DNA from: Methanobacteriota archaeon
Lineage (GTDB): Archaea; Thermoplasmatota; Poseidoniia; Poseidoniales; Thalassarchaeaceae
Direction: 5' to 3'
Assembly: GCA_002718995.2 (NCBI GenBank)
Contig: PBGL02000025.1
Coordinates: 1 to 45,701, forward strand
DNA length: 45,701 nt
This document shows, in pieces, positions 24,380-32,817 of this stretch (the first letter of the stretch is position 1; each line of letters begins with the position of its first letter). Position numbers and translations under genes: made by a program. The notes under the pieces were generated by a model, which was not told where the DNA came from, did not search any database, and saw only the letters and a program-made list of their open reading frames with translations.

Positions 24380-26656
24380 ATGATGTTCATCCTACGTTCT
24401 GAATATGGTCCAGCTGGGGATCAACAACAGGCAATTGACTCGCTGGTAGACCAGATAGAGTCAGGGCAGGAGAGGTGCATCCTCTTGGGTGTGACCGGTT
24501 CGGGAAAGACGTTCGCGATGGCGAATATCATCGAGAGACTACAGCTGCCAACTCTAGTATTGTCCCACAACAAGACGCTTGCCAGGCAGTTATGGCAGGA
24601 AATGAGTGAGTTGTTTCCGGGGAATGCAGTAGAGTACTTCGTGAGTTACTACGACTACTACCAGCCAGAGGCGTACATTCCCGGGAGGGATCTGTATATT
24701 GACAAGGAGTTGCAGATGAATGAGAGAATTGAGCAGGAGCGTTTCTCCACTGTGGCTTCTTTGGTCTCTAGACCTGACGTGATTACCATCGGAACCGTTT
24801 CCTCGATTTATGGGCTGAACCCTCCTGAAGTATTCGAGCAGAATCACATGAGGCTGCATGTTGGTCAGAAAATCGACCCCCAGGAGGTAGTAAGGGAGCT
24901 TGTCGGCCTCCAATACAAGAGAACCACGGGTGGTATGACTCGTGGCGATATCCGACTCCGAGGAGAGGTTCTCGATATCTGGATGCCAAGTAGGGATGAT
25001 CCGATGAGAGTCATATTTGGTTGGGAAGGAATTGAGAAGATACAGATATGTGAGGCGATATCGTGGGAGTTGCTTGATGAATTCGAAGAGGCTTGGATAC
25101 ACCCCAGAGAGTTCTACATGACAAGCGAGGAGAGCTTCAATGAGGCTCTGCAGGACATAGAGCACGAGTTGGACGGTAGGGTTGACTGGTTCCAGGCGAA
25201 GGGCATGGACATGGAGGCCCACAGGATAGAGGGTAGGACCAGATTTGACCTAGAGATGCTAACCGAGATTGGGTCCTGCAAGGGAGTTGAGAACTATTCC
25301 AGACACTTCGATAGAAGGCAGAAGGGGGAAAGGGCGTACTGTCTGCTGGATTTCTTCTCGACAAATGCAGAGAAGTTCCATGGTGGTAGCGAGAGGTATC
25401 TGGTGATTATGGACGAAAGCCACGTCACTTTACCGCAAGTTGGAGGAATGCACGGAGGGGACTTCTCGAGGAAGAAGAATCTGATCGACCATGGATTCAG
25501 GCTACCATCCGCATATGACAACAGGCCCCTCAGGATTGACGAATTCCAGTCTATTGTGCCCCAGATGGTCTACGTCAGTGCTACACCGGGCGAGCGTGAG
25601 TTACGGCATCTGGCAGAGGTTACTGAACAAGACGTGCCTACCGAACTCATGCATGTACAGGGAGGCGGTGGTGCCTCCGAACCGGAGCTTAGCAAGAAGG
25701 CTGGTTCGACGACCTTAGAGGGCACACTTTCTCAGATAGAGGGAGTAGTGAAGATGGAAATTAGGCCAACGGGGCTTCTCGATCCGAAAATAATTGTCAA
25801 GGGCGTGGAGGGGCAGGTACAGGATCTTATGTCTGAGATTAATTCCAGAGTGGAGAGGGACGAGCGGGTTCTAGTCACAGTGATGACAATCAAGTTCGCC
25901 GAGGAAGTAGCTGATTACCTGGAACGTAATGGTATCAAGGCGCATTACCTGCACTCAGAGATTGACACTTTGGAGAGGACTGAGATAATCAAGGCGCTCA
26001 GAATTGGTCATATTGACGTCATTGTGGGCATAAACCTACTAAGAGAGGGTTTAGACATACCAGAGGTTTCTCTGGTTGCAATTTTTGACGCCGATAAACA
26101 GGGCTTCCTCAGGAACGAGAGATCCCTTCTCCAGACAATAGGCAGGGCATCAAGGAACGAGAACGGAATTGTCATCCTTTATGCTGACTCGATATCTCCC
26201 TCGATGGAGGCAGCGATGAGGCAGACCACTCAGAGGAGGGGGAGGCAGAAGAAGCATAACGATGAGAATGGAATAACTCCCAGAACCATACAAAAGCCAT
26301 TACCTGTTATGGGGCAGGAAGTTGCCGATCTTCTAGCTGGTGCTGCTGGGAGAGCTAGCGGGGGTGGAAGAAGGCTAGTGGGTAAGGCACCGGGCAAGAA
26401 GGGGCTTGAGGGGCTAGCCCAGAAGTTCGCTCTGGGCGCCGGAATGTGGAATACATCAGATTCGGTGTTGGATAATGTGAGTCAACCGGATTGGGTCGAT
26501 GATTCCGAGGATACCCATATTGAGGGCAGCGAGGAAGTGTCGAGGATTGTCGAGAAGCTAGAGAAGGAGATGCGGGCTGCTGCGGCACGCTTGGATTTTG
26601 AGAGAGCTGCGTCAATCAGGGATCGAATTATACAGCTTCAGAGTGCGACCAATTGA
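24380..26656 (+). CDS. uvrB: Excinuclease ABC subunit UvrB
   Basis: 758 residues, longer than the usual 660-700. Walker A GVTGSGKT (Lys43), the DNA-clamping beta-hairpin YYDYYQPEAYIPG, the DESH motif (VIMDESHVTLPQ), YVSATPGE, and late helicase motifs GINLLREGLDIPEVSLVAI and QTIGRASRN are present. The C-terminal UVR motif (LDFERAASIRDRIIQL) that contacts UvrC is intact. About 35-40 extra residues, rich in Gly/Ser, lie between the ATPGE motif and IRPTGLLDP. Lesion verification in nucleotide excision repair; archaea obtained it from bacteria. It starts at ATG 24380 with GAGGTG upstream, six bases after ubiA. Confidence 0.96.
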   Translation: MMFILRSEYGPAGDQQQAIDSLVDQIESGQERCILLGVTGSGKTFAMANIIERLQLPTLVLSHNKTLARQLWQEMSELFPGNAVEYFVSYYDYYQPEAYIPGRDLYIDKELQMNERIEQERFSTVASLVSRPDVITIGTVSSIYGLNPPEVFEQNHMRLHVGQKIDPQEVVRELVGLQYKRTTGGMTRGDIRLRGEVLDIWMPSRDDPMRVIFGWEGIEKIQICEAISWELLDEFEEAWIHPREFYMTSEESFNEALQDIEHELDGRVDWFQAKGMDMEAHRIEGRTRFDLEMLTEIGSCKGVENYSRHFDRRQKGERAYCLLDFFSTNAEKFHGGSERYLVIMDESHVTLPQVGGMHGGDFSRKKNLIDHGFRLPSAYDNRPLRIDEFQSIVPQMVYVSATPGERELRHLAEVTEQDVPTELMHVQGGGGASEPELSKKAGSTTLEGTLSQIEGVVKMEIRPTGLLDPKIIVKGVEGQVQDLMSEINSRVERDERVLVTVMTIKFAEEVADYLERNGIKAHYLHSEIDTLERTEIIKALRIGHIDVIVGINLLREGLDIPEVSLVAIFDADKQGFLRNERSLLQTIGRASRNENGIVILYADSISPSMEAAMRQTTQRRGRQKKHNDENGITPRTIQKPLPVMGQEVADLLAGAAGRASGGGRRLVGKAPGKKGLEGLAQKFALGAGMWNTSDSVLDNVSQPDWVDDSEDTHIEGSEEVSRIVEKLEKEMRAAAARLDFERAASIRDRIIQLQSATN

Positions 26657-26681
26657 AGGGGAATGAGAGGTTCGAGGTGGC

Positions 26682-27665
26682 GTGGACGGGTACTCGCGCG
26701 ACGACTTCGATGTGCCAGTCGAGGACTACGATTTCGGATCGGTTGAAGATGTCGGTTCCTTAATCGATCAGATGTCGAGGGCTGGAGGTTTCACAGCGAC
26801 GAAATTAGCGAACGCACGCGACATACTACGGGATTCCATGGAGAACGTCGGCGAGGAGGGGGTTTTGAATTGGATTTCATTTCCCGCATGCCTCTGTGCG
26901 ACTGGGACTCGAGGGTTCTTCCTAGAGGGCTTGAAAAGAAAGTCGTTCAATGTGGTAATTACTACTTGCGGGACTCTTGACCATGACATAGCGAGGACTT
27001 TCCAGGAGTATTTCCATGGTGACTTCGAGCTCGATGACATAGCCCTCGGGGAAGAGGGGCTCAATAGACTGGGTAACGTGATTGTTCCGAACGAATGCTA
27101 TGGGGAAATTCTGGAGAACGTGGTTCTTCCTTGGTTGGAGGAAATAGAGGTAGAACGTAAGGAGAAGGATGCTGAAAATCCGTGGCTTGGTTTCGGGTCG
27201 GTCGAACTGTGTTGGGCATTGGGAGATAGGATAGACGACGAGTCGTCGTTACTGCACTGGATTGCAAAACATCGAATTCCCATGGTGATACCTGGGATTA
27301 CTGATGGGTCAATCGGCGCACAGCTATTCATGCACAGGCAGAAGAATCCCCAATTCTTTGTCGATCTGATGGCGGATGAACAGATTTTGTCGGACTTGAC
27401 CTGGCCAGCGAAGGAGAGCCACGCACTGATGGTCGGAGGAGGGATTTCCAAGCATCACGTTATCTGGTGGAACCAATACAGAGGCGGTCTTGACTCTGCC
27501 GTATCCATTACAACTGCACCGGAGTATGACGGTTCTCTGTCAGGTGCTCGACTTCGTGAGGCGGTATCATGGGGCAAAGTTAGGCCAGAGGCCCCCCAAG
27601 TAGTCGTAGAGGGCGATGCTAGCCTCATTTTGCCGGTCCTCGGTGCTGATTTGTTCTCTCAATAG
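26682..27665 (+). CDS. dhs: Deoxyhypusine synthase
   Basis: 327 residues. It transfers the aminobutyl group of spermidine to a lysine of initiation factor aIF5A, using NAD. Visible marks: the N-terminal GGFTATKLANARDIL, NVVITTCGTLDHDIAR, VIPGITDGSIGAQLF, the catalytic Lys in GGGISKHHV and the C-terminal TTAPEYDGSLSGARLREAVSWGKV. The start is GTG 26682 with GAGGTGG just before it. It lies 25 bases after uvrB and is probably in the same transcript. aIF5A itself is not in the window. Confidence 0.96.
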   Translation: MDGYSRDDFDVPVEDYDFGSVEDVGSLIDQMSRAGGFTATKLANARDILRDSMENVGEEGVLNWISFPACLCATGTRGFFLEGLKRKSFNVVITTCGTLDHDIARTFQEYFHGDFELDDIALGEEGLNRLGNVIVPNECYGEILENVVLPWLEEIEVERKEKDAENPWLGFGSVELCWALGDRIDDESSLLHWIAKHRIPMVIPGITDGSIGAQLFMHRQKNPQFFVDLMADEQILSDLTWPAKESHALMVGGGISKHHVIWWNQYRGGLDSAVSITTAPEYDGSLSGARLREAVSWGKVRPEAPQVVVEGDASLILPVLGADLFSQ

Positions 27666-27728
27666 TAGTCAAAATTACGATGTGCGGCGTGAAAACGGCT
27701 AAGAGCGGCCCATCACCCGGCCTGCGTT

Positions 27729-27905
27729 ATGTCCGTCGAGAAGATGATGCATGATATGATTGAGATGCTAGAAGACGCCGTGGGTGACGCAGTCAAGCAC
27801 GACAAGGGGAACAAGGCAGCTGGAACCCGAGTACGAAAGGCCATGCAGGCCGCAAAGGGAATGGCCCAGTCCATCCGAGTACAGGTCCAGAACGACAAGA
27901 ACTGA
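27729..27905 (+). CDS. Histone H1-like (Hc1-type) small DNA-binding protein
   Basis: 58 residues from ATG 27729. After an acidic helix (MSVEKMMHDMIEMLEDAVGD) comes KGNKAAGTRVRKAMQAAK, then MAQSIRVQVQNDKN. This block is almost the signature I know from the short histone H1-like Hc1 proteins of Bacteroidetes, which also end in a short N-K/K-N tail. Such proteins are small, basic in their second half and expected to bind and condense DNA. A promoter is not obvious. I do not know of this family as standard in archaea, so transfer is possible. Family recalled from memory, not searched. Confidence 0.75.
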   Translation: MSVEKMMHDMIEMLEDAVGDAVKHDKGNKAAGTRVRKAMQAAKGMAQSIRVQVQNDKN

Positions 27906-27907
27906 GC

Positions 27908-28588
27908 CTATTTCTCCGCGTGAGCGAGAATCTCCATCAGCGCTACGCGCATTGGTACCAGCGGATGCCATCCATCTGTCCCCAATTTCCTCAATGAACT
28001 ATTGAGAGGGCCCAGGTCAGGCCTACTGGACTCTTTCCTGTTGGAGTTTCGAACTGGACTAGGGACTGCAGAGAGTGACTCTGTGGTATGTGCATGGTTC
28101 AACGCATTGGTGAACCTGTCCCAAAGTATGGTCATCTCATCAATGATCTCCTCGGGACCCCATGCACGTCTTCCTGACATATCCAATACCCCGCGTGGCA
28201 TGCTATCTGAGTTAGCCATGATCAGTAATGAGAGGGCGTCGGTGGCATCCCTTACGTGTAGCCAATGCCTGAGTTCAAAATCCGAAATTTCCACGTCGGT
28301 TTCGCCGTTCCTTACCATTGACGCGAATTCATGGATGTCGCTTGGCCCCCATTCATTGATTCCATCTGGAATCAGCAGATCGTGTACTCTGATACACAGT
28401 TTCGCACTCCCTCCCTCCACATGGGCAGGCAGGACGGAAATATCAGCACTAATGTCTCCATCTAGTGAGACTATGAGATCGGCATCATTTCTTTCGGGGG
28501 TCAGGATAGCCCCTGCTCTAGCTAGCCTGTCCGATATTGCATCGTGGAACAGGTCTGAATTTCCTGCAATGTGAATCTTCTTTGTCAT
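27908..28588 (-). CDS. Degenerate NAD-dependent epimerase-like (SDR) protein
   Basis: 226 residues from ATG 28588; a TTG at 28600 is an upstream alternative overlapping the preceding stop. The order of elements recalls extended SDR sugar epimerases: a first strand (KKIHIAGNSDLFHDAISDRL) with a reduced glycine motif, HVRDATDALSLLI (like the conserved HVDD-A-A-L segment), and GVLDMSGRRAWGPEEIIDEM (like GxxYNVG-x-W). The Tyr-x3-Lys catalytic pair is not visible, so catalysis is doubtful. It directly follows the class III aminotransferase on the same strand, suggesting a joint role. Confidence 0.55.
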   Translation of the reverse strand: MTKKIHIAGNSDLFHDAISDRLARAGAILTPERNDADLIVSLDGDISADISVLPAHVEGGSAKLCIRVHDLLIPDGINEWGPSDIHEFASMVRNGETDVEISDFELRHWLHVRDATDALSLLIMANSDSMPRGVLDMSGRRAWGPEEIIDEMTILWDRFTNALNHAHTTESLSAVPSPVRNSNRKESSRPDLGPLNSSLRKLGTDGWHPLVPMRVALMEILAHAEK

Positions 28589-28596
28589 TTGACCAC

Positions 28597-30237
28597 TCAA
28601 GCTGGAGACTGCGCCTCAACCCCTTGATCTATCAGTGAGAAGTGATCCAGGGCCTGCTCAATGATTTCCACAATCATGTCTATTTCCTCGGATGTAATCG
28701 CGAAGTGAGGGGTGAATCTGAGAGCGTTAGTACCGCCATGGATTACCCCAAGCCCATTTCTTCTACACCACTCCTCAACTCCACCGAAGCCCACTACAGG
28801 TAGTGCCTGTGGTTCGAGTTCCGCGCAGAGGAGCAGTCCTGTCCCTTGAACATCGGTAATCTTTCCAGGATACCTCTCCATCAAATCTTCGAGCTTTCTC
28901 TTGAACTCAGAACCCCTATCGCGAATATTGGATCTGAGCTCTGGAGTAATCCTATTGAGTACTGCTATGGCTGTCTCGAGAGCGCGTGGGTTTGTCGTCA
29001 TGGTGTTTCCATAAACCCCTACGACGTACGAGTCCGCGGCACGCTGACTCAATCCGACTACTGAAAGCGGATATTGCCCAGCACTGAGAGCCTTTGACCA
29101 GGTTTCCATATCAGGAGCGTCGCAGCCCTCGAATCCCTCATAGTCAACTATGCTAAGACACCCCTGACCACGAATCCCGGCTTGAATTGAGTCGACAAGG
29201 AGGAAGCTTCCATGATCGGAGGTTAGCCTTCTAGCCTCGTCGTAGAACTCCCTAGTCACGCACTGGCCGGGATTTCCTTCACCCATGACCGGTTCAATAG
29301 CCATCATTTCGATGAAGAATCCGTCTTTCTCCGCTTTCGCGAAAGCGGATCTTAGTTCCTCTACATTGTTGGAAGGAACGAAGATTACGCGATCACTATC
29401 GCCAAATGAGGCGAGATGCTTCTCATACTTGCTCCTGCAGGAGTCAGAAATCTGGGCTGGTCGTTGTGTTCTACCGTGGAAACCCTGCACCAATGCGAGT
29501 AGTTTTGTTGGTTTACCCTCGTAGCGCCCTCCCGTTCCGGTTAACCGCTTGGAGTTAATATCGGAGATACGCATCGATATTGCCACGGACTCAGTTCCAC
29601 TGTTCAAGCAGATGAATTTGTCAAAGGGGCATTCCCCCCTGGTATGGCCGACTTCAGATCTGAGTTTGTTAGCAAGCCTCTTCTGGCTAAGTGATGGAGT
29701 CATGACGTTTGCCATAACCCAGTTATTCTGCATGGCCATGATGATGTCCTCGGGTCCATGCCCCATGCCAAGCATGCCGTATCCCCCATTGTCGTGTACA
29801 ACCGCACCATGGGTTGTGATAATCCATGGGCCCTTGGCTGCTAAAGCGACGTACGGGTTTACAGTTTCCGGAGAATAGAAGTTCACAAAATCAGACTGTA
29901 CCTCGTTGATCATTGATTTCTCGTCCATGGAAAAGATGGTTTCGCCAAAATCGCTCAACAAACTTTCGAAGTTAACAGAGGCCTCCTCGATGGCTATGCA
30001 CAAAGAAGGGTCAATTTCTGAGAATCTCAGTATTGAGTCATCGGGAATTCCCTGGGTCCAAGATTCGCCGGTCCGTTCGCGAATCGCACCTAGTAGTCCT
30101 AACGCGTCAGTCATCACACCTCGGAACATCCACGCTCTCATCAAGGTTGTCTGTTGGAGATGAGAAAACTGGCCATATGAATGTCCGGCTGGAGGGGAGA
30201 AACCAAATTTCTGATAATCATACAAATAATCAAACAC
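28597..30237 (-). CDS. Class III PLP-dependent aminotransferase with N-terminal extension
   Basis: 546 residues, about 100 more than the family norm. The extension (about residues 1-110) is helical and unassigned. The core has the marks of ornithine/GABA-type aminotransferases: CLNSGTESVAISMRI, VQGFHGRTQRPAQ, MAIEPVMGEGNPGQ, FLLVDSIQAGIRGQG and the PLP Lys in TWSKALSAGQYPLSVV. The PLP-ring Asp is in LLVDSIQ. Start GTG 30237; a TATA box about 32 bases upstream supports it, while an ATG at 30141 would remove part of the extension. Substrate unknown. Confidence 0.87.
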   Translation of the reverse strand: MFDYLYDYQKFGFSPPAGHSYGQFSHLQQTTLMRAWMFRGVMTDALGLLGAIRERTGESWTQGIPDDSILRFSEIDPSLCIAIEEASVNFESLLSDFGETIFSMDEKSMINEVQSDFVNFYSPETVNPYVALAAKGPWIITTHGAVVHDNGGYGMLGMGHGPEDIIMAMQNNWVMANVMTPSLSQKRLANKLRSEVGHTRGECPFDKFICLNSGTESVAISMRISDINSKRLTGTGGRYEGKPTKLLALVQGFHGRTQRPAQISDSCRSKYEKHLASFGDSDRVIFVPSNNVEELRSAFAKAEKDGFFIEMMAIEPVMGEGNPGQCVTREFYDEARRLTSDHGSFLLVDSIQAGIRGQGCLSIVDYEGFEGCDAPDMETWSKALSAGQYPLSVVGLSQRAADSYVVGVYGNTMTTNPRALETAIAVLNRITPELRSNIRDRGSEFKRKLEDLMERYPGKITDVQGTGLLLCAELEPQALPVVGFGGVEEWCRRNGLGVIHGGTNALRFTPHFAITSEEIDMIVEIIEQALDHFSLIDQGVEAQSPA

Positions 30238-30264
30238 ACTTTAGTTTTCTAATAGGAAAATTCG

Positions 30265-30273
30265 AATATAAAT
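30265..30273 (-). promoter_or_regulatory. TATA box of the aminotransferase gene
   Basis: In an AT-rich block the minus strand reads ATTTATATT, centred 32 bases before GTG 30237. On the other strand TAGTATAAG (30311-30319) is a candidate TATA box for the divergent gene at 30390, so this is a divergent promoter region. Confidence 0.4.
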
Positions 30274-30389
30274 GAAATTTTCAATTAGATTATCAGTCTT
30301 GTTTAACGTATAGTATAAGTGCTAATCAAGGCTCTGCGTGCTTGGAGAGAAGCGCGGGGGATGCACACTCAACAACGGCTGGCGAGAAA

Positions 30390-30992
30390 ATGAATGACGA
30401 TTACAGGATACAGGAGCTATTGCAAAGAGACGTATACGTCGGAGACACATTCGTGGGTGTGATCACAGGAGAGAGGTTCCATCCGAGGGACGAATGTGTG
30501 CAGTCACTTAGGATCAAAGTGGTCCCAGGGGTTGCAGAGGAATACATGAGGAAGGCCGCTGATTGTGCGCCTCTCTCGAAAGAGTTGGTCCACAGCATAA
30601 GGCCAGACGGAGCAGTAAAGCTATCCAAGTCAATGCGAGAGTTGCAAAGAAGGTGGAGAAACACCGTTAGGATTTCAGAGGAGTTGTTTGCTCCCGACGA
30701 ATTGCTAGACAGGGCTGTCCTAGACAACGATGGAATCGACATAGGGAATGTAGTGGGCATGGTCAAAATCAAGAGGACGTACAGAGGAGTGGTGGTAACT
30801 CCTCATTTCATGGTAAGGAAGAAACATGGCATTGAAGATAGTTTCATCATCCCTGTAGGGCAATTGGCCAGGACGACTTCTAGATTGGACGAAGTCATCC
30901 TTAGGTGCTCCCTGAAGAGGCTTCTAACGCTTCCAAGTTTCTTGAAGCTGAACGGTGAAGGTGACGAAAGTGACCTTTCCGATGTTGAGTAG
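30390..30992 (+). CDS. PRC-barrel-like protein with two beta-barrel repeats
   Basis: About 200 residues from ATG 30390; the frame opens at TTG 30342, which coincides with the start predicted from the TATA-like element, so a longer form is possible. Two segments look like PRC barrels: residues about 10-60 (DVYVGDTFVGVITGERF) and 115-170 (NVVGMVKIKRTYRGVVVTPHFMV then IIPVGQLART). A basic helical linker (MRELQRRWRNTVRI) joins them; the tail is acidic. PRC barrels occur in rRNA maturation and archaeal division proteins. Function unknown; family assignment tentative. Confidence 0.5.
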   Translation: MNDDYRIQELLQRDVYVGDTFVGVITGERFHPRDECVQSLRIKVVPGVAEEYMRKAADCAPLSKELVHSIRPDGAVKLSKSMRELQRRWRNTVRISEELFAPDELLDRAVLDNDGIDIGNVVGMVKIKRTYRGVVVTPHFMVRKKHGIEDSFIIPVGQLARTTSRLDEVILRCSLKRLLTLPSFLKLNGEGDESDLSDVE

Positions 30993-31029
30993 GTTTCAAA
31001 TCAGTACCCAATCTCGGATGGCTGCTCAA

Positions 31030-31104
31030 GGGCGTGTAGCTTAGTTTGGCTGGAGCACCCGGCTGATAACCGGGAGGCCACAGGTTCAAATCCTGTCATG
31101 CCCA
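31030..31104 (+). tRNA. tRNA-Ile(GAT)
   Basis: Acceptor GGGCGTG (31030-31036) pairs with CATGCCC (31097-31103); the anticodon stem is CCCGG/CCGGG around the loop CTGATAA, with anticodon GAT at 31065-31067. T arm CAGG-TTCAAAT-CCTG. CCA is encoded at 31105-31107. No intron. It lies just before the PRPP synthase gene, same strand. Confidence 0.95.
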
Positions 31105-31168
31105 CCACCCAAAGCCCCTCTCACAAGCGGTAGCGTCATGAAGGAGGCTCAGGTCGCATCATCGTCAC

Positions 31169-32098
31169 ATGCCGGTAGTAAGCGGCTCATCCGGCCGCGA
31201 ATTGGCCACCTCCCTAGCAGGGGTTCTTGGCATGGAACATGTTTCTCTTGAGAGTAGGAAATTCCCTGATGGCGAAGGTTACGTACGCGTTCCCAGGGAG
31301 TCTTTCGAACAAATAAGATCCGAGCCAGTAATTCTCGTCTCCAACACGTATCCCGACTCTGGCATAATGCGTACCATCCTGCTTCTCGAGGCCATCAGCG
31401 ATGTTAGGAGGGGGGACTTGTCCAATTACAGGGGAGTGGAGCCTCAGAAACTAGATGACGTAGGGCCCGGGATTTACTTGGCAATTCCTTACTTCGGTTA
31501 CGCAAGGCAGGACAAGCGTTTCTCCCCTGGAGAAGCCGTTTCAGCCCGTGTAATAGCGGACATAATGGGAAGGATATGCGACGGGATTGTCATCCTAGAT
31601 CTCCACGAGCCAAAGGTCCTTGCGGACATGAGTGTCCCTGTGAAATTCGTCAGCTCCATGCCTGAGATTGCCGATCTGCTAGGAATGGAGAGTAAACCAG
31701 ACTTCATCCTAAGTCCGGATAAGGGGGCGATTTCTCGCGCTTCTGAGGTAGCAGCACTGATGGGTTGCGAGTTCTCATACCTCGAGAAGACCAGGATAGA
31801 TGCCCACACGATCGAACACACTCCCAAGGATTTGGATGTTGATGGAAAGGTTGTAGCCATTGTGGATGACATGATTAGCACTGGCGGTACCATATGTCGT
31901 GCTAGCGATGCCCTGAGGCGTCAGGGTGCTACGGCTGTCTTTGCAGCTTGTACGCATGGGCTCTTCACAGGAGGGGCGCTGTCCAGACTTGCGAACCATG
32001 TCGATGGGGTCTTCACGACTGATTCGCTTCCGAATCCGCGAGCTGTGGTAAGCGCCGCACCGGCTCTAGCACGTGGACTAGAAGAGCTGATGAGGTGA
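31169..32098 (+). CDS. prs: Ribose-phosphate pyrophosphokinase (PRPP synthase)
   Basis: 309 residues making phosphoribosyl diphosphate from ribose 5-phosphate and ATP for nucleotide, His and Trp synthesis. Marks: SGSSGRELATSLA, SRKFPDGEGYVRVP, the flexible loop YFGYARQDKRFSPGEAVSA, ILDLHEP and the PRPP-binding loop VAIVDDMISTGGTI. Start ATG 31169. Archaeal length and no clear allosteric insert. A small hairpin follows the stop. The gene precedes the L7Ae operon, which has its own promoter. Confidence 0.95.
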   Translation: MPVVSGSSGRELATSLAGVLGMEHVSLESRKFPDGEGYVRVPRESFEQIRSEPVILVSNTYPDSGIMRTILLLEAISDVRRGDLSNYRGVEPQKLDDVGPGIYLAIPYFGYARQDKRFSPGEAVSARVIADIMGRICDGIVILDLHEPKVLADMSVPVKFVSSMPEIADLLGMESKPDFILSPDKGAISRASEVAALMGCEFSYLEKTRIDAHTIEHTPKDLDVDGKVVAIVDDMISTGGTICRASDALRRQGATAVFAACTHGLFTGGALSRLANHVDGVFTTDSLPNPRAVVSAAPALARGLEELMR

Positions 32099-32101
32099 TT
32101 T

Positions 32102-32118
32102 CTCGGTCTCGCTCCGAG
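32102..32118 (+). terminator. Possible weak hairpin after prs
   Basis: CTCGG and CCGAG flank a 7-base loop four bases after the prs stop. The stem is short and no T-run follows, so this is tentative. Confidence 0.25.
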
Positions 32119-32136
32119 CGGCTTGCAATACGTTGC

Positions 32137-32145
32137 GTTTATATC
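32137..32145 (+). promoter_or_regulatory. TATA box of the L7Ae-S28e-L24e operon
   Basis: GTTTATATC lies about 49 bases before the L7Ae ATG at 32190, giving a predicted leader of roughly 20 bases that holds the GAGGAGATG Shine-Dalgarno at 32176-32184. Confidence 0.55.
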
Positions 32146-32189
32146 GACCATGTCCTGCGCCGGCTTACCCAACACGAGGAGATGTTCCA

Positions 32190-32570
32190 ATGAGTGTTCA
32201 CATAGCATTTGAGACCCCGAAAGACGTACAAGAACAAGTTTACGAACTTGTGAAGGCAATTGGCAAGGATGGCAAGGGTCGCATCAAGAAGGGTGCGAAC
32301 GAAGTCACCAAGGCTGCAGAGCGTGGAAGTGCCATAATGGTAGTAATGGCTGAGAACGTCAACCCTGGGGAGCTTCTCGCACACATCCCAATGATCTGTA
32401 AGGAGAAAAGTATCCCATTCATCTACGTCGAAGATCAGGGTTACCTGGCCGACTCAGCTGGAATGACAGCTGGAACAAGAACCGCTGCCATAGCGGTACT
32501 GGGCGTCGACAATGAAGCTCAGGACCGCTTCAACGAGGTTAAGGGACACTACGAGACTCTCTCGAACTGA
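32190..32570 (+). CDS. rpl7ae: 50S ribosomal protein L7Ae
   Basis: 126 residues; binds kink-turns in 23S rRNA, box C/D and H/ACA guide RNAs and RNase P RNA. The core KGRIKKGANEVTKAAERGSA, VMAENVNPGELLAHIPMICKEKSIPFIYV and the C-terminal GTRTAAIAVL are textbook. ATG 32190 has a GAGGAG ribosome site; the frame extends to 32133 but contains the promoter. First gene of a three-gene ribosomal operon with S28e and L24e, the common archaeal order. Confidence 0.96.
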   Translation: MSVHIAFETPKDVQEQVYELVKAIGKDGKGRIKKGANEVTKAAERGSAIMVVMAENVNPGELLAHIPMICKEKSIPFIYVEDQGYLADSAGMTAGTRTAAIAVLGVDNEAQDRFNEVKGHYETLSN

Positions 32571-32589
32571 ATGAAGGAGGCTGGACGTA

Positions 32590-32808
32590 GTGGCTCAGGA
32601 ATCATGGCCCGCTGAGGTTGTTGAGATCGTCGGCAGGACGGGCATGAGTGGAGAGGCTATCCAAGTCAAGGTTAGGGTAGACGATTCAAACAACCCTAGA
32701 GACATTGGTCGAATCATTTCTAGAAACGTCCTAGGCCCTGTCAGGGTCGGGGACATTCTGATGCTTAGGGACACGGGTCGAGAGGCTCGTAGGCTGGGGA
32801 CACGTTAG
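32590..32808 (+). CDS. rps28e: 30S ribosomal protein S28e
   Basis: 72 residues with the S28e pattern: [45 protein letters not shown] and the invariant tail [14 protein letters not shown] (last residue slightly variable). Start GTG 32590, Shine-Dalgarno AAGGAGG about 11 bases upstream. Located near the mRNA exit in the small subunit. The stop is directly followed by the L24e start region. Confidence 0.95.
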   Translation: MAQESWPAEVVEIVGRTGMSGEAIQVKVRVDDSNNPRDIGRIISRNVLGPVRVGDILMLRDTGREARRLGTR

Positions 32809-32817
32809 GTGAGTGGA

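Noticed and set aside
24590-25222. 210-codon minus-strand open frame
   Set aside because: Lies fully inside uvrB on the other strand; an antisense shadow with no recognisable domain.
28002-28574. 190-codon plus-strand open frame
   Set aside because: Opposite the epimerase-like gene; Ser-rich composition typical of antisense reading.
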